A stretch of 46,681 nt of DNA from CAYXVJ01 sp964558445 (GCA_964558445.1 CAZLEA010000010.1:1-46681), one strand, 5' to 3'; counted from the first letter of the stretch, positions 32,547-40,989 are shown. Numbers and translations: made by a program. The notes: a model not told the origin generated them from the letters alone.

Positions 32547-34934
32547 TTAGGCCTTGCCGTTGATCGGCTTACTCTCGATCTTCCAGATCTCATCCGCGTA
32601 GTTACGCACCGTGCGATCCGAGCTGAAGATACCGGATCTCGTGATGTTGATCCAGGCCTTCTTCGCCCAGGTCTCCTGATCGAGGTAATCCTCTGCCATC
32701 TTGTCTCTGCAGGCACGATACGAATCGAACTCACCTAGCACATAGTACGGATCCGCAGGCTCCCAGCTGCTGCCGTAGAGCAGGCCGTTGATGAGATCCG
32801 AGAACGCGCCCGAGTGATTGTCGTCCAGGAAGCCGTTTGTCATCGAATCGATCACGCGGCGAAGCCCCGGGATGTTCTCGTACTGCCAGCGCGGGTTGTA
32901 ATAGGACAAGGTAGCCGGCAGATCCTCGACTCTCACACCGAAGATGTAGATGTTCTCCTCACCGACTTCACCCGCAATCTCCACGTTCGCACCGTCATAG
33001 GTACCGAGCGTCAGCGCACCGTTCATCATGAACTTCATGTTACCGGTACCGGAGGCTTCCTTGCCGGCTGTCGAGATCTGCTCCGAGATGTCGGCAGCGG
33101 GAATCAAGATCTCCGCCTTCGTCACGTTGTAGTTCGGGACGAACACGACCTTGATCTTGTCGCCGATCACAGGATCGTTGTTGACCACGCGGGCGACCTC
33201 GTTGATGAACTTGATGATCGACTTGGCGCGTACATAGCCGGGTGCCGACTTCGCACCGAAGAAGAACACGCGAGGTACGACCTCCATGTCCGGATTATCC
33301 TTGATGCGGAAGTAGAGATCGAGCACGTAGAACGCGTTCAGGAGTTGGCGCTTGTACTCATGCAGGCGCTTGATCTGTATATCGAAGATTGCATCCGGAT
33401 TGATATCGATACCCGTCCACTCCTTGACATACTTCGTCAGACGCAGCTTGTTCTCGCGCTTGATGGCAATCAATTCCTTCTGCAAATCCTTGTCGGTTGC
33501 CAGCGGCTCGAGTTCACGAATCAGCGGCAAGTCCTTGACCCAGTCCTCGCTGCCGAGCTTCTCGGTGATGAGAGCGGCCAAGCGGGGATTCGTGCTGCGC
33601 AGCCAGCGACGGGGTGTGACACCGTTCGTCTTGTTGCTAAACTTCTCGGGCCAGAGCATATACCAATCGCGAAGCGTCTCGGACTTCAAGATCTCCGTGT
33701 GCAGCGCCGCAACGCCGTTGATCGACTGAGCAGCGTAGCAGGCTATCCAAGCCATGCGCACCTGGCCACCACCGATCGGTGACAGATAATTGATCAGGTC
33801 TCGCATCACGCCGCGCTCTTCGAGCTCGCTTCTGAACTGCGAATCGATTCTCGAGACAATCTCCATAATTCTCGGGAACAAGAAGTTGAAGATGCTGGTA
33901 TCCCAACGCTCGAGCGCCTCGGCTAGGATCGTGTGGTTCGTATAAGCAAAGCAACTGCTCGTAATCGACCAAGCCTGCTCCCAGCTCATCTGGTTCTCAT
34001 CGACCAGAAGACGCATCAGCTCGGGGATGGCGATAACAGGGTGCGTATCGTTCATCTGGAAGCAGTTATAGTCGGCGAAGCGACTGAGGTCGTCCCCGTG
34101 CACCTTCTTATATGTTTGGATCGCAGATTGCAGGGCGGCAGAGACGAAGAAGTACTGCTGTCTGACGCGAAGGACCTTACCGTCGTAAGACGAGTCGTTC
34201 GGGTAGAGCACGCGCCAGATATCCTCTGTCTTGTTGCGCTCGGTCACCGCCTCATCGAAACGCTGACTGCTAAACAAGTTGAAGTCAAACTCCTTGGCCG
34301 GGTCCGCACGCCACAGGCGAAGCGTATTCACGTTATCCGTGCCGAAACCCGTGATCGGCAGATCGAACGGCGTCGCGATAACATCCATATCGTTATAGTG
34401 GATGCGAACGGCCAGATCGTCACGCTTGACCATGAAGGGGTAGCCGTCCTCCATCCAGCTATCCGGATACTCGACCTGGAAGCCGTTCTCGAAGGCTTGG
34501 CGGAAGAGGCCGTAGCGATACAAGATACCCTGACCGATAACAGGCAGGTCGTGCGTAGCAGCCGAGTCCATGAAGCAAGCGGCCAAGCGACCGAGTCCTC
34601 CGTTACCCAGTGCCGCATCGTATTCCTCATCCAAAATCACATCGAGATCGCGACCGCGCTCGGCAAGTAGTGCCTTCACCTCATCGTAGATCCCCAAATT
34701 AATTAAGTTATTCAGCATCGACCGTCCGACCAGGAACTCCGCGGAGAGATAGTGCTGTACACGTCCCTCGTTATAGGTGCGGCGCGTCTCATCCCAGTTA
34801 TCTGCGATCAGATCGACGATCTCGGCAGCCAGGCCCTTCCACATCGTGCGGTCGGAGGCCTTGTCGGCATGTCGACCGGATTCGGCACGAATCAGGGTAT
34901 CAAGCCTAGAAGCCATATTCTTGGTATTTAACAT
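32547..34934 (-). CDS. glgP: Glycogen/maltodextrin phosphorylase
   Basis: PLP enzyme that releases glucose-1-phosphate from glycogen or maltodextrins. The 795 residues match the bacterial GT35 length. The pyridoxal phosphate Lys is residue 634 in EASGTGNMKFMMNGALTLGT. Other landmarks are ALGNGGLGRLAACFMDS (near 110), QMNDTHPVIAIPELMR and TNGVTPRRWL. The ATG at 34934 has GGGAGG 7 bases upstream. Unlike most glycogen operons, no glgB, glgC, glgD or glgA is beside it. Its product would enter glycolysis through the phosphoglucomutase at 12607-14346. A TATAAT-type -10 lies at 34978-34983 on the minus strand. Confidence 0.96.
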   Translation of the reverse strand: MLNTKNMASRLDTLIRAESGRHADKASDRTMWKGLAAEIVDLIADNWDETRRTYNEGRVQHYLSAEFLVGRSMLNNLINLGIYDEVKALLAERGRDLDVILDEEYDAALGNGGLGRLAACFMDSAATHDLPVIGQGILYRYGLFRQAFENGFQVEYPDSWMEDGYPFMVKRDDLAVRIHYNDMDVIATPFDLPITGFGTDNVNTLRLWRADPAKEFDFNLFSSQRFDEAVTERNKTEDIWRVLYPNDSSYDGKVLRVRQQYFFVSAALQSAIQTYKKVHGDDLSRFADYNCFQMNDTHPVIAIPELMRLLVDENQMSWEQAWSITSSCFAYTNHTILAEALERWDTSIFNFLFPRIMEIVSRIDSQFRSELEERGVMRDLINYLSPIGGGQVRMAWIACYAAQSINGVAALHTEILKSETLRDWYMLWPEKFSNKTNGVTPRRWLRSTNPRLAALITEKLGSEDWVKDLPLIRELEPLATDKDLQKELIAIKRENKLRLTKYVKEWTGIDINPDAIFDIQIKRLHEYKRQLLNAFYVLDLYFRIKDNPDMEVVPRVFFFGAKSAPGYVRAKSIIKFINEVARVVNNDPVIGDKIKVVFVPNYNVTKAEILIPAADISEQISTAGKEASGTGNMKFMMNGALTLGTYDGANVEIAGEVGEENIYIFGVRVEDLPATLSYYNPRWQYENIPGLRRVIDSMTNGFLDDNHSGAFSDLINGLLYGSSWEPADPYYVLGEFDSYRACRDKMAEDYLDQETWAKKAWINITRSGIFSSDRTVRNYADEIWKIESKPINGKA

Positions 34935-34977
34935 AGATTATCCTCCCAATACAAATGATGCCGTAAGCATCCAAGAC

Positions 34978-34983
34978 ATTATA
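34978..34983 (-). promoter_or_regulatory. -10 element of probable glgP promoter
   Basis: Minus-strand TATAAT lies 44 bases upstream of glgP in the 172-base divergent gap. The -35 position is not consensus-like. No clear promoter for the plus-strand acetyltransferase gene was recognised in the same gap. Confidence 0.4.
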
Positions 34984-35106
34984 CATGATTTGTACTCTAT
35001 ACACAGAACCGTACGCCAAGCTTTACATTCTAAGCCGCTAAATCTAAGATAATCGGGAGAATAAGTGGGAATACCAAACCCTTTTTGAACACAAAGGAGT
35101 AATCGC

Positions 35107-36360
35107 ATGCAATACCGTCATCCCAGACCCGAGGAATATGCAGAAATCATCAAGCTTAGCAACGTGGCCTACCGTGACGATTGGCGCGGCGGTAAGACAG
35201 ATGAGGAGATCGTGGCCGAATTCCTGGCCGAATATCCGGACGACTCGGCGGACGAACTCCGGACCCACTTCATGGCATGGACCGACGACGACAAGCTGAT
35301 GGCCAAGGTCAGTTACCTGCCGCTTCACAGCCGGCTAAACGATACCGACGTGACGCTCGCCGGCATCGGCGGTGTGGCGACTTACGCGGAGTACAGACGA
35401 GGCGGCTACGTCCGTCACTTGATGCAGCAAGTCCTGGAGACGCTCTACCGAGAGCGTTATACCCTCTCTTATCTCTATCCGTTTAACCACGAATTCTATC
35501 GCAAGTTCTCCTACGAGACACACACGAACGTTTGTCACTATCAATTGAATATCAAGGAGTTCGAGACTAGCTATCCTGCCCGGGAGGGCACTTGGGTCAT
35601 GTTACAAGGGCCGGATGATCCCGCTTGGGCAGAGGTTAAGCAAGTTTATGAATCCTATGCAACAACTTGTAACTTGATGGTCAAACGAGAAGATAAACGC
35701 TGGGCGAAGTATCAATCTGTAGATCCATATAAGGGTAAACAAGCAAGTTATCTGTTTCGCGACATGTCGGGCGAAGCTGCGGCTTACTTCACGTTCGAGA
35801 CAAGAGACGAGGCGCGGAACACCTATCGCATGCTAGACCTCGCCTACCGTGACACAGAGGCGCTCTTGGCGGTGCTCGAATTCGCTAGGCGGTTTCGCTC
35901 CGATTACGAGTGGCTTAGCCTCCCACTCCCCGAGAACCATATGCTGATGAATCTCGTCACGACTATACCGAGCATGGACTTGCATCAGGGCATGATCCGT
36001 ATCATTCGTGCGGAGGATGCGCTCGCTTGCCTGGATAACCCGTTCAAGAAGCTCAGTGCCAAGATCAAGCTAGAGCTAACGGACCCTGAACTCCCGGGAA
36101 ACAGCGGCTGCTACCGAATCGAGCTCCTGACCGGCGAAGCCAAGGTGAGGGTATCTCGTTATGACGAGGACAGCGATCAGGACACCGAAGCTTGGGATGC
36201 GAAGCTGACACTTCGGATCAAGGAGCTATCCGTGCTGGTTTGTGGGGCACAATCGTTTTCGGATCTAAGAGATTTACAGTCCATCGATTATGAGGGCGAC
36301 ACACAAATTCTGACAGTCCTCTTCCCCAGACGCCCAAACCTACAGCTGGACTTCTATTGA
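35107..36360 (+). CDS. Eis-family GNAT N-acetyltransferase
   Basis: 417-residue acetyltransferase of the Eis type: two tandem GNAT lobes followed by a sterol-carrier-like (SCP2) domain. The acetyl-CoA loop is in GGVATYAEYRRGGYVRHLM at about 87-105. YPFNHEFYRKFSYE matches the conserved Tyr/Phe motif of the family. The chain ends LQLDFY, consistent with the Eis use of a C-terminal carboxylate in catalysis. Mycobacterial Eis acetylates aminoglycosides and proteins; the natural substrate here is unknown. The ATG at 35107 has AAAGGAG 8 bases upstream. Positions about 35640-35770 are A+T-richer than the rest of the gene. A strong terminator follows at 36417. Confidence 0.88.
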   Translation: MQYRHPRPEEYAEIIKLSNVAYRDDWRGGKTDEEIVAEFLAEYPDDSADELRTHFMAWTDDDKLMAKVSYLPLHSRLNDTDVTLAGIGGVATYAEYRRGGYVRHLMQQVLETLYRERYTLSYLYPFNHEFYRKFSYETHTNVCHYQLNIKEFETSYPAREGTWVMLQGPDDPAWAEVKQVYESYATTCNLMVKREDKRWAKYQSVDPYKGKQASYLFRDMSGEAAAYFTFETRDEARNTYRMLDLAYRDTEALLAVLEFARRFRSDYEWLSLPLPENHMLMNLVTTIPSMDLHQGMIRIIRAEDALACLDNPFKKLSAKIKLELTDPELPGNSGCYRIELLTGEAKVRVSRYDEDSDQDTEAWDAKLTLRIKELSVLVCGAQSFSDLRDLQSIDYEGDTQILTVLFPRRPNLQLDFY

Positions 36361-36416
36361 TAAATGCACTTAGCGCTTTTGTGAATACGCGCATTCTTAT
36401 GTTGAGCAAATTTGCC

Positions 36417-36450
36417 AAAGAGCCAATTTAGCATTTTAATTGGCTCTTTT
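36417..36450 (+). terminator. Intrinsic terminator after the Eis-type gene
   Basis: AAAGAGCCAATT (36417-36428) pairs perfectly with AATTGGCTCTTT (36438-36449), a 12-base-pair stem ending in TTTT. It separates the acetyltransferase gene from the tRNA promoter that starts 13 bases later. Confidence 0.85.
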
Positions 36451-36462
36451 CCAAATAACGGC

Positions 36463-36492
36463 TTGACAGTTAATCTGCCTATCGTCTATAAT
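36463..36492 (+). promoter_or_regulatory. Promoter of the tRNA pair
   Basis: Consensus TTGACA (36463-36468) and TATAAT (36487-36492) are separated by 18 bases. The first tRNA begins 43 bases after the -10, as expected for a stable RNA operon with a short 5' leader. Confidence 0.85.
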
Positions 36493-36535
36493 TCACTTTG
36501 TTGCCACGCGGCACACCTACTTGTGAAGGTGCCAA

Positions 36536-36612
36536 GGGCCTTTAGCTCAGTTGGTTAGAGCAACCGGCTCATAACCGGTCGGTCCCGGGTTCGAGTCCCT
36601 GAAGGCCCACCA
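36536..36612 (+). tRNA. tRNA with CAU anticodon (Ile2 or elongator Met)
   Basis: 77 bases including encoded CCA. Acceptor GGGCCTT/AAGGCCC is perfect, with discriminator A. The D arm GCTC...GAGC and anticodon stem ACCGG/CCGGT are perfect, with loop CTCATAA, so the anticodon is CAT. A GGGCCTTTAGCTCAG start and CUCAUAA loop resemble Firmicutes tRNA-Ile2, whose C34 becomes lysidine and reads AUA. Elongator tRNA-Met cannot be excluded. It is not an initiator: the first pair G-C is matched and the three-GC anticodon stem is absent. The T stem (CCGGG/CCCTG) has one C-U mismatch. Confidence 0.9.
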
Positions 36613-36628
36613 CAACAACTTAATATCT

Positions 36629-36713
36629 GGGGGAGTTCCCGAGCGGCCAAAGGGGGCAGACTGTAAATCTGTTGTCAACGACTTCAGTGGTTCGAATCCA
36701 CTTTCCCCCACCA
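36629..36713 (+). tRNA. tRNA-Tyr (GUA)
   Basis: 85 bases including CCA. Acceptor GGGGGAG pairs with TTCCCCC (last pair G-U), discriminator A. The anticodon loop CTGTAAA between CAGA and TCTG gives GTA. A long variable arm (class II) is present, as in all bacterial tRNA-Tyr, and the T loop GGTTCGAATCC is standard. It lies 16 bases after the CAU tRNA and shares its promoter. Confidence 0.96.
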
Positions 36714-36720
36714 GATGAAG

Positions 36721-36751
36721 AAGATCGAAACATGTTTCGGTCTTTTTTCTT
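36721..36751 (+). terminator. Terminator of the tRNA pair
   Basis: GATCGAAAC and GTTTCGGTC form a tight hairpin (one G-U pair) followed by TTTTTT, starting 10 bases after the tRNA-Tyr CCA end. Confidence 0.85.
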
Positions 36752-36810
36752 GTCCAAAAACAACATTTTGACGATTTATTTCAATTTTATCTTTTTATTA
36801 CGATTTGGTA

Positions 36811-36839
36811 TTGACATTCGATATTTCGAGGCATAATAT
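36811..36839 (+). promoter_or_regulatory. Promoter of the feo operon
   Basis: TTGACA (36811-36816) and TAATAT (36834-36839) are 17 bases apart, about 50 bases upstream of feoA. An inverted repeat, TTAG-atcaag-CTAA, lies just after the -10 at about 36847-36860. It could be part of a metal-repressor site, but it does not match a classical Fur box by eye. Confidence 0.7.
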
Positions 36840-36890
36840 GAGCTAAGTTAGATCAAGCTAACTCACGAAGCACGAAGAGAGGGTTAATCC

Positions 36891-37145
36891 ATGTACACAC
36901 TCAAGGATGTACCGGTTGGCGAAACCGTAGAAGTAGTCAGGCTCTATGCCAAGGATGCGATCAGGCGTCGAATCCTCGATATGGGTATAACGAAGCATTG
37001 CAAGATCTACTTGCGCAAGGTCGCCCCGCTAGGAGACCCCATCGAGATCAATCTTCGCGGTTATGAACTCAGCATCCGCAAGGCAGATGCGGCACTCATC
37101 GAAGTTACTGCACCCAAGAGCGAGGAGTATGTATCATGTCACTAA
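36891..37145 (+). CDS. feoA: Ferrous iron transport protein A
   Basis: 84-residue SH3-like cytoplasmic partner of FeoB. TLKDVPVGETVEVVRL, RRRILDMGITKHCKI and the ending LRGYELSIRKADAALIEV are typical of the family. The ATG at 36891 has GAGAGGG about 7 bases upstream. It overlaps feoB by 10 bases, so translation is coupled. FeoA is thought to modulate FeoB nucleotide hydrolysis or complex assembly. Confidence 0.95.
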   Translation: MYTLKDVPVGETVEVVRLYAKDAIRRRILDMGITKHCKIYLRKVAPLGDPIEINLRGYELSIRKADAALIEVTAPKSEEYVSCH

Positions 37146-39316
37146 ATATCGGTTTGGTCGGCAACCCCAATAGCGGTAAGACGACCCTGTTCAACGCACT
37201 GACAGGTTCGAATCAATACGTCGGCAACTGGCCAGGCGTCACCGTCGCCAAGAAGGAAGGCAAGATCAAGGGACACGACGATCTAAACCTCGTCGACCTC
37301 CCGGGCGTCTACTCCCTCTCCCCTTATTCCCCCGAAGAGCGCATCACGAGAGACTACCTCATCTCGAATCGTCCCGATTGCATCATCAATATCGTGGACG
37401 GCTCGAATATCGAGCGAAATCTCTATCTCAGCACGCAGCTCCTGGAACTAGACCTCCCGGTCGTCATCGCCGTTAACATGATGGACATCGTGGAGAAGAA
37501 TGGTGACAAGCTTGATCTAGAACGCCTCAGCGAGCGCTTCTCCTGCCCCTGTGTCGCTATCTCCGCACTCCGAAGCGATGGCTTCGACTCACTGATGGAT
37601 GCAGTGCGTACAGAGCAGCAACAGAAGACCACGACACTGAAGCTTCTGCTTGACCCGGAAACCGACGCTGTCATCGATCGAATCGAGCGTGCCCTCTACG
37701 AGCTCGGTGAGCGCCATGATCTGCGCTACAGAGCCATCAAGCTCTTCGAACGAGATATCGATTTGACCATAGAATATGCCGGCCGTCTCGACATCGAAGC
37801 ATGGATTGAGGCAGTAGAAACGAAGCACGATGATGAGTCCGACAGCATCATGACAAACGAGCGATTCAACTTCGTGACGTCAAGCTTGGACTATGCACTC
37901 GTGAGGGCAAACGACAGCATCCATACCCTCTCCGACCGCATCGACCGTGTCGTCACGAACCGGATTCTGGCTCTGCCGATCTTCGTCGCCGTGATGGCCA
38001 TCGTCTACTTCATCTCGATCTCGACCGTCGGTACCTGGCTAACCGACTGGGTCAACGACAGTGTGTTCGGCGAAGGTTGGAACTTCCTCGGGCGAGAAGC
38101 ATGGTTCGTCCCCTCCATCCCGGATCTGACTGCGATGTTCCTGGAGAAGATCGGTACGGCCGCCTGGCTCACAAACCTCATCGTCGACGGCGTGATCGCA
38201 GGCGTCGGCGCGGTCCTCGGCTTCCTGCCGCAGATCGCGGTCCTCTTCTTGCTCCTATCCGTACTAGAAGATTGCGGCTATATGTCTCGTATCGCGTTTA
38301 TCATGGACAAGATCTTCCGTCGCTTCGGTCTCTCCGGCAAGTCCTTCATCCCGATGCTCATCAGCACGGGCTGCGCGGTGCCGGGTATCATGTCGACCAG
38401 AACCATCGAGAGTGAGAGCGATCGACGCATGACGATCATGACGGCAAGCTTCATGCCCTGTGGCGCGAAGCTCCCGGTCATCGCCCTCATCGCCGGTGCC
38501 CTCTTCGGCGGCACTTGGTGGGTCGCCCCCCTCGCCTATTTCATCGGTATCGCGGCGGTCATCATCTCGGGCATCATCTTGAAGAAGACGAAGATGTTTG
38601 CAGGCGAACCCGCCCCCTTCGTCATGGAGCTCCCCGCATATCACATGCCGCGTCGCGACAACGTCTTGCGCCGTGTCGGTGAGCGAAGCTGGGACTACGC
38701 CAAGCGCGCAGCCAGCGTCATCATGCTCTCTTCGATCATCATCTGGTTCTTGTCAAACTTCGGCGTCTCAGGCGGTCGCATCGCTATGGTCGACGACGTC
38801 AACAACGGCTTCCTAGCGGTGATCGGTAACAGCTTCGCCTTCATCTTCGCACCGCTTGGCTTCGGCCACTGGCGCGCAGCCGTCGCCTCGATTACGGGCC
38901 TTGTCGCCAAGGAGAACATCGTCGGTACGCTAGGCGTGCTCTACGGCTTCGGTGAAGTAAGCGAAGACGGTGTTGAGATCTGGTCTACCCTGGCCGCATC
39001 GTTTGGTACCATCGGCGGCTTCAGCTTCCTGCTCTTCAATCTGCTCTGTGCTCCCTGCTTCGCGGCGATCGCAGCGATCAGAAGAGAGATGGCGGATATG
39101 CGCTGGACGACCTTTGCTATTGTTTACCAATGTGGACTCGCCTACGTCGTTTCCATGATCTACTATCAGCTGGCCTCGTGGCTTAGTGGCAGCCCCTTCA
39201 CCGTGGGTACCGCCTGTGGCTTCATCGCCGTATTCACCATCCTCTACCTGCTCTTCCGTCGCAAGCCGGAGGGCCTCATGCAGACCGTACCGCTTCGCAG
39301 CGGAGAAGGAGCCTAG
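37136..39316 (+). CDS. feoB: Ferrous iron transporter B
   Basis: 726-residue inner-membrane Fe(II) permease with an N-terminal G domain. G1 GNPNSGKT is at residues 9-16, followed by the switch I region and G3 DLPGVYSLS near 57. G4 is NMMD and the G5 region SAL. A helical guanine-dissociation-inhibitor-like segment of about 100 residues follows. The membrane part from about 280 has the two Gate motifs: GCAVPGIMSTRTI with the conserved Cys, and LCAPCFAAIAAIRREM with a second Cys. The sequence is complete and of usual length. It overlaps feoA at its start, and the Cys-rich small protein gene begins one base after its stop. Confidence 0.96.
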   Translation: MSLNIGLVGNPNSGKTTLFNALTGSNQYVGNWPGVTVAKKEGKIKGHDDLNLVDLPGVYSLSPYSPEERITRDYLISNRPDCIINIVDGSNIERNLYLSTQLLELDLPVVIAVNMMDIVEKNGDKLDLERLSERFSCPCVAISALRSDGFDSLMDAVRTEQQQKTTTLKLLLDPETDAVIDRIERALYELGERHDLRYRAIKLFERDIDLTIEYAGRLDIEAWIEAVETKHDDESDSIMTNERFNFVTSSLDYALVRANDSIHTLSDRIDRVVTNRILALPIFVAVMAIVYFISISTVGTWLTDWVNDSVFGEGWNFLGREAWFVPSIPDLTAMFLEKIGTAAWLTNLIVDGVIAGVGAVLGFLPQIAVLFLLLSVLEDCGYMSRIAFIMDKIFRRFGLSGKSFIPMLISTGCAVPGIMSTRTIESESDRRMTIMTASFMPCGAKLPVIALIAGALFGGTWWVAPLAYFIGIAAVIISGIILKKTKMFAGEPAPFVMELPAYHMPRRDNVLRRVGERSWDYAKRAASVIMLSSIIIWFLSNFGVSGGRIAMVDDVNNGFLAVIGNSFAFIFAPLGFGHWRAAVASITGLVAKENIVGTLGVLYGFGEVSEDGVEIWSTLAASFGTIGGFSFLLFNLLCAPCFAAIAAIRREMADMRWTTFAIVYQCGLAYVVSMIYYQLASWLSGSPFTVGTACGFIAVFTILYLLFRRKPEGLMQTVPLRSGEGA

Positions 39317-39317
39317 T

Positions 39318-39503
39318 ATGCTTGAATTCTTCAGATCAAACCTGGCAACGATCCTCGTAGCCGCGGCCCTACTCGCCATCGTGTGGCGTATCCTACTTCG
39401 GATGTATCGCGAGCGAAGCTCCGGCTGTGGCTCATGCAGCGGCTGTGCGGCAGCCCCCTTGTGTCAGAGCGCTAAGCAGAAATCCAAACATATTGCCAAA
39501 TAG
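39318..39503 (+). CDS. FeoB-associated Cys-rich membrane protein
   Basis: 61-residue single-pass membrane protein: a hydrophobic helix at about 8-25 (LATILVAAALLAIVWRILL), then a basic stretch and a cysteine cluster, CGSCSGC...C, at residues 37, 40, 43 and 49. It starts one base after the feoB stop and is part of the same operon. Pfam describes a family of such small Cys-rich proteins next to feoB in Firmicutes. Metal handing or redox sensing is assumed but unproven. It may replace FeoC, which is absent. Confidence 0.85.
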   Translation: MLEFFRSNLATILVAAALLAIVWRILLRMYRERSSGCGSCSGCAAAPLCQSAKQKSKHIAK

Positions 39504-39549
39504 TGTGATATATGTTCAGTTTAGCATCTAATTCGCGATAATTTGCGCC

Positions 39550-39578
39550 TTGACAAGCGCCGACTAACCTCTTATGAT
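39550..39578 (+). promoter_or_regulatory. Promoter of the T-box/ABC transporter operon
   Basis: TTGACA (39550-39555) and TATGAT (39573-39578) are 17 bases apart. Transcription would begin near 39585, just before the T-box stem I base. The preceding 45 bases (39504-39549) show no clear feo terminator. Confidence 0.8.
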
Positions 39579-39584
39579 GCTTGT

Positions 39585-39886
39585 AATCAGCAAAAGCGTT
39601 GATCGAGAGTAGTAGATTTGTTTAGATCCATCCAGAGAGTTGCAGTAGGTGAGATGCAATTGGTGCAAGCAAGTTGAATGGACTCGAGAGCTCATAGCCC
39701 AACGTCAGATACACTTCCCCGGAAGCACTGACCAGTAGGCTCTGACGGACGGCCACCCGTTATCCATGGCAGTTGTATGATAGTACAACTAAGAGAGAGG
39801 ATCGGTTTAACCGGTCAACTTGGGTGGTACCGCAGAAGTGTAATTTTGAGACTTCTGTCCCTTGATTGGGACAGGAGTCTTTTTTG
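39585..39886 (+). promoter_or_regulatory. T-box riboswitch, tryptophan (UGG) specifier
   Basis: tRNA-sensing leader. Stem I closes with CGTTG (39597-39601) and CAACG (39700-39704). Above it lies helix TCGAG/CTCGA, then the specifier loop, with AGTA on the 5' side and GAA-TGG-A on the 3' side. The loop-E arrangement puts the codon at TGG, 39679-39681, i.e. tryptophan. The T-box sequence TGGGTGGTACCGC is at 39821-39833 and offers TGGT to the uncharged tRNA 3' end. Stem III-like AGTTGTA...TACAACT precedes it. Uncharged tRNA-Trp would stabilise the antiterminator and allow transporter expression when tryptophan is scarce. TGGT fits a discriminator A best and would pair with G only by wobble. Confidence 0.9.
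39849..39886 (+). terminator. T-box terminator hairpin
   Basis: AGACTTCTGTCCC (39849-39861) and GGGACAGGAGTCT (39868-39880) form 13 pairs with one T-G wobble, followed by a T-run. It is mutually exclusive with the antiterminator that contains the T-box sequence. Confidence 0.9.
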
Positions 39887-39922
39887 TATTCTGTCCACCC
39901 AAACAGCGAAGGAGGTTCGCAA

Positions 39923-40969
39923 ATGAAGTATATGAAGAAGATTCGTTCAAACGCCAAACAAGTCACACGCTTGTTCTCGCTCTTACTGGGCGCACTGATC
40001 CTCACGACAGGCCTTGTCGCCTGCAGTTCCGAAACGGCCAAGCCGACAGATCCGTCCGGCAGTAAACAAGACGGTCTCACCATCGGCGTCATCCAATTCG
40101 CCCACCACGCATCCCTCGACAACTGCTACGACGGCCTGATCCAGGGACTCGCCGAAGCCGGTTATAAGGAGGGTGAGAATCTAAGCATCGATCACCAGAT
40201 CGCAAACGCAGACCCGGGTGTCGCAAACCAGATCGCCAAGAACATGGCCAGTCGCAAGGTCGACCTCATCGTCGGCATCGCAACCCCTGCGGCGCAAGCG
40301 GCCTATAACGCGGCCAAAGACCAAGGGATACCAACCCTCTTCACCGCCGTAACCGATCCGATCCTCGCGGGTCTGCAGCAAGAAGACGGCAGCAATTTAG
40401 ACGGTGTCACCGGCACTTCCGACGCGCTCCCTGTCGACGCACAACTGCAGCTCATGCGCGCCTTCTTCCCCGAAGCGAAGAACGTCGGTATCCTCTACAG
40501 CCTCAGCGAGAGCAATTCGCTCTCTTCGATCGAAACCTATAAGGAACTCGCTGCCAAGTACGACTTCACGATCGTAACCGAAGGCGTAAGCGAAGCCTCG
40601 ATCATCCCGGCAGCCACCGATTCTCTACTACAGAAGGTAGACGTGCTGACGAACCTGACCGATAACATGGTCGTCGATAACATGCCCGTCGTCTTGAAGA
40701 AGGCAAACGAACTTGGTATCCCTCTCTTCGGCTCCGAAGAAGAGCAAGTCAAGAACGGCGCGATCGCAGCCGAGGGATTGGATTATGTTGAACTTGGCCG
40801 CATCACGGGCCAGATGGGCGCCAAGGTGCTGGGCGGTACGGCCGCCAAGGATGTGGCGATCCAAACGATCGACGAGTCCCTCCCCTTCCACAACACGAAG
40901 GTTATGGAGACATTTGACGTTACTTTGCCTGCCGGATACGAGAACAGTACCGACATGAGCGGCAATTAG
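39923..40969 (+). CDS. trpX: ABC transporter substrate-binding lipoprotein, TrpX-type
   Basis: 348-residue extracellular lipoprotein: basic start, hydrophobic segment and lipobox LVAC with Cys34, followed by a Ser/Thr/Pro-rich tether. The mature domain reads LTIGVIQFAHHASLDNCYDGLIQGL, which belongs to the ABC_sub_bind family (Pfam PF04392). The ATG at 39923 has an excellent AAGGAGG 8 bases upstream. An earlier in-frame ATG lies within the T-box terminator and is excluded. Because the operon is under a tryptophan-specific T-box, tryptophan (or a precursor) is the likely ligand. The permease and ATPase follow directly. Ligand specificity has not been tested. Confidence 0.87.
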   Translation: MKYMKKIRSNAKQVTRLFSLLLGALILTTGLVACSSETAKPTDPSGSKQDGLTIGVIQFAHHASLDNCYDGLIQGLAEAGYKEGENLSIDHQIANADPGVANQIAKNMASRKVDLIVGIATPAAQAAYNAAKDQGIPTLFTAVTDPILAGLQQEDGSNLDGVTGTSDALPVDAQLQLMRAFFPEAKNVGILYSLSESNSLSSIETYKELAAKYDFTIVTEGVSEASIIPAATDSLLQKVDVLTNLTDNMVVDNMPVVLKKANELGIPLFGSEEEQVKNGAIAAEGLDYVELGRITGQMGAKVLGGTAAKDVAIQTIDESLPFHNTKVMETFDVTLPAGYENSTDMSGN

Positions 40970-40989
40970 GATAGGAAACAGGTAGAGGC

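Noticed and set aside
32814..33782. 322-codon plus-strand open frame opposite glgP
   Set aside because: Antisense shadow of a well-conserved phosphorylase. The translation is a His/Asp/Val/Arg-rich string without family features.
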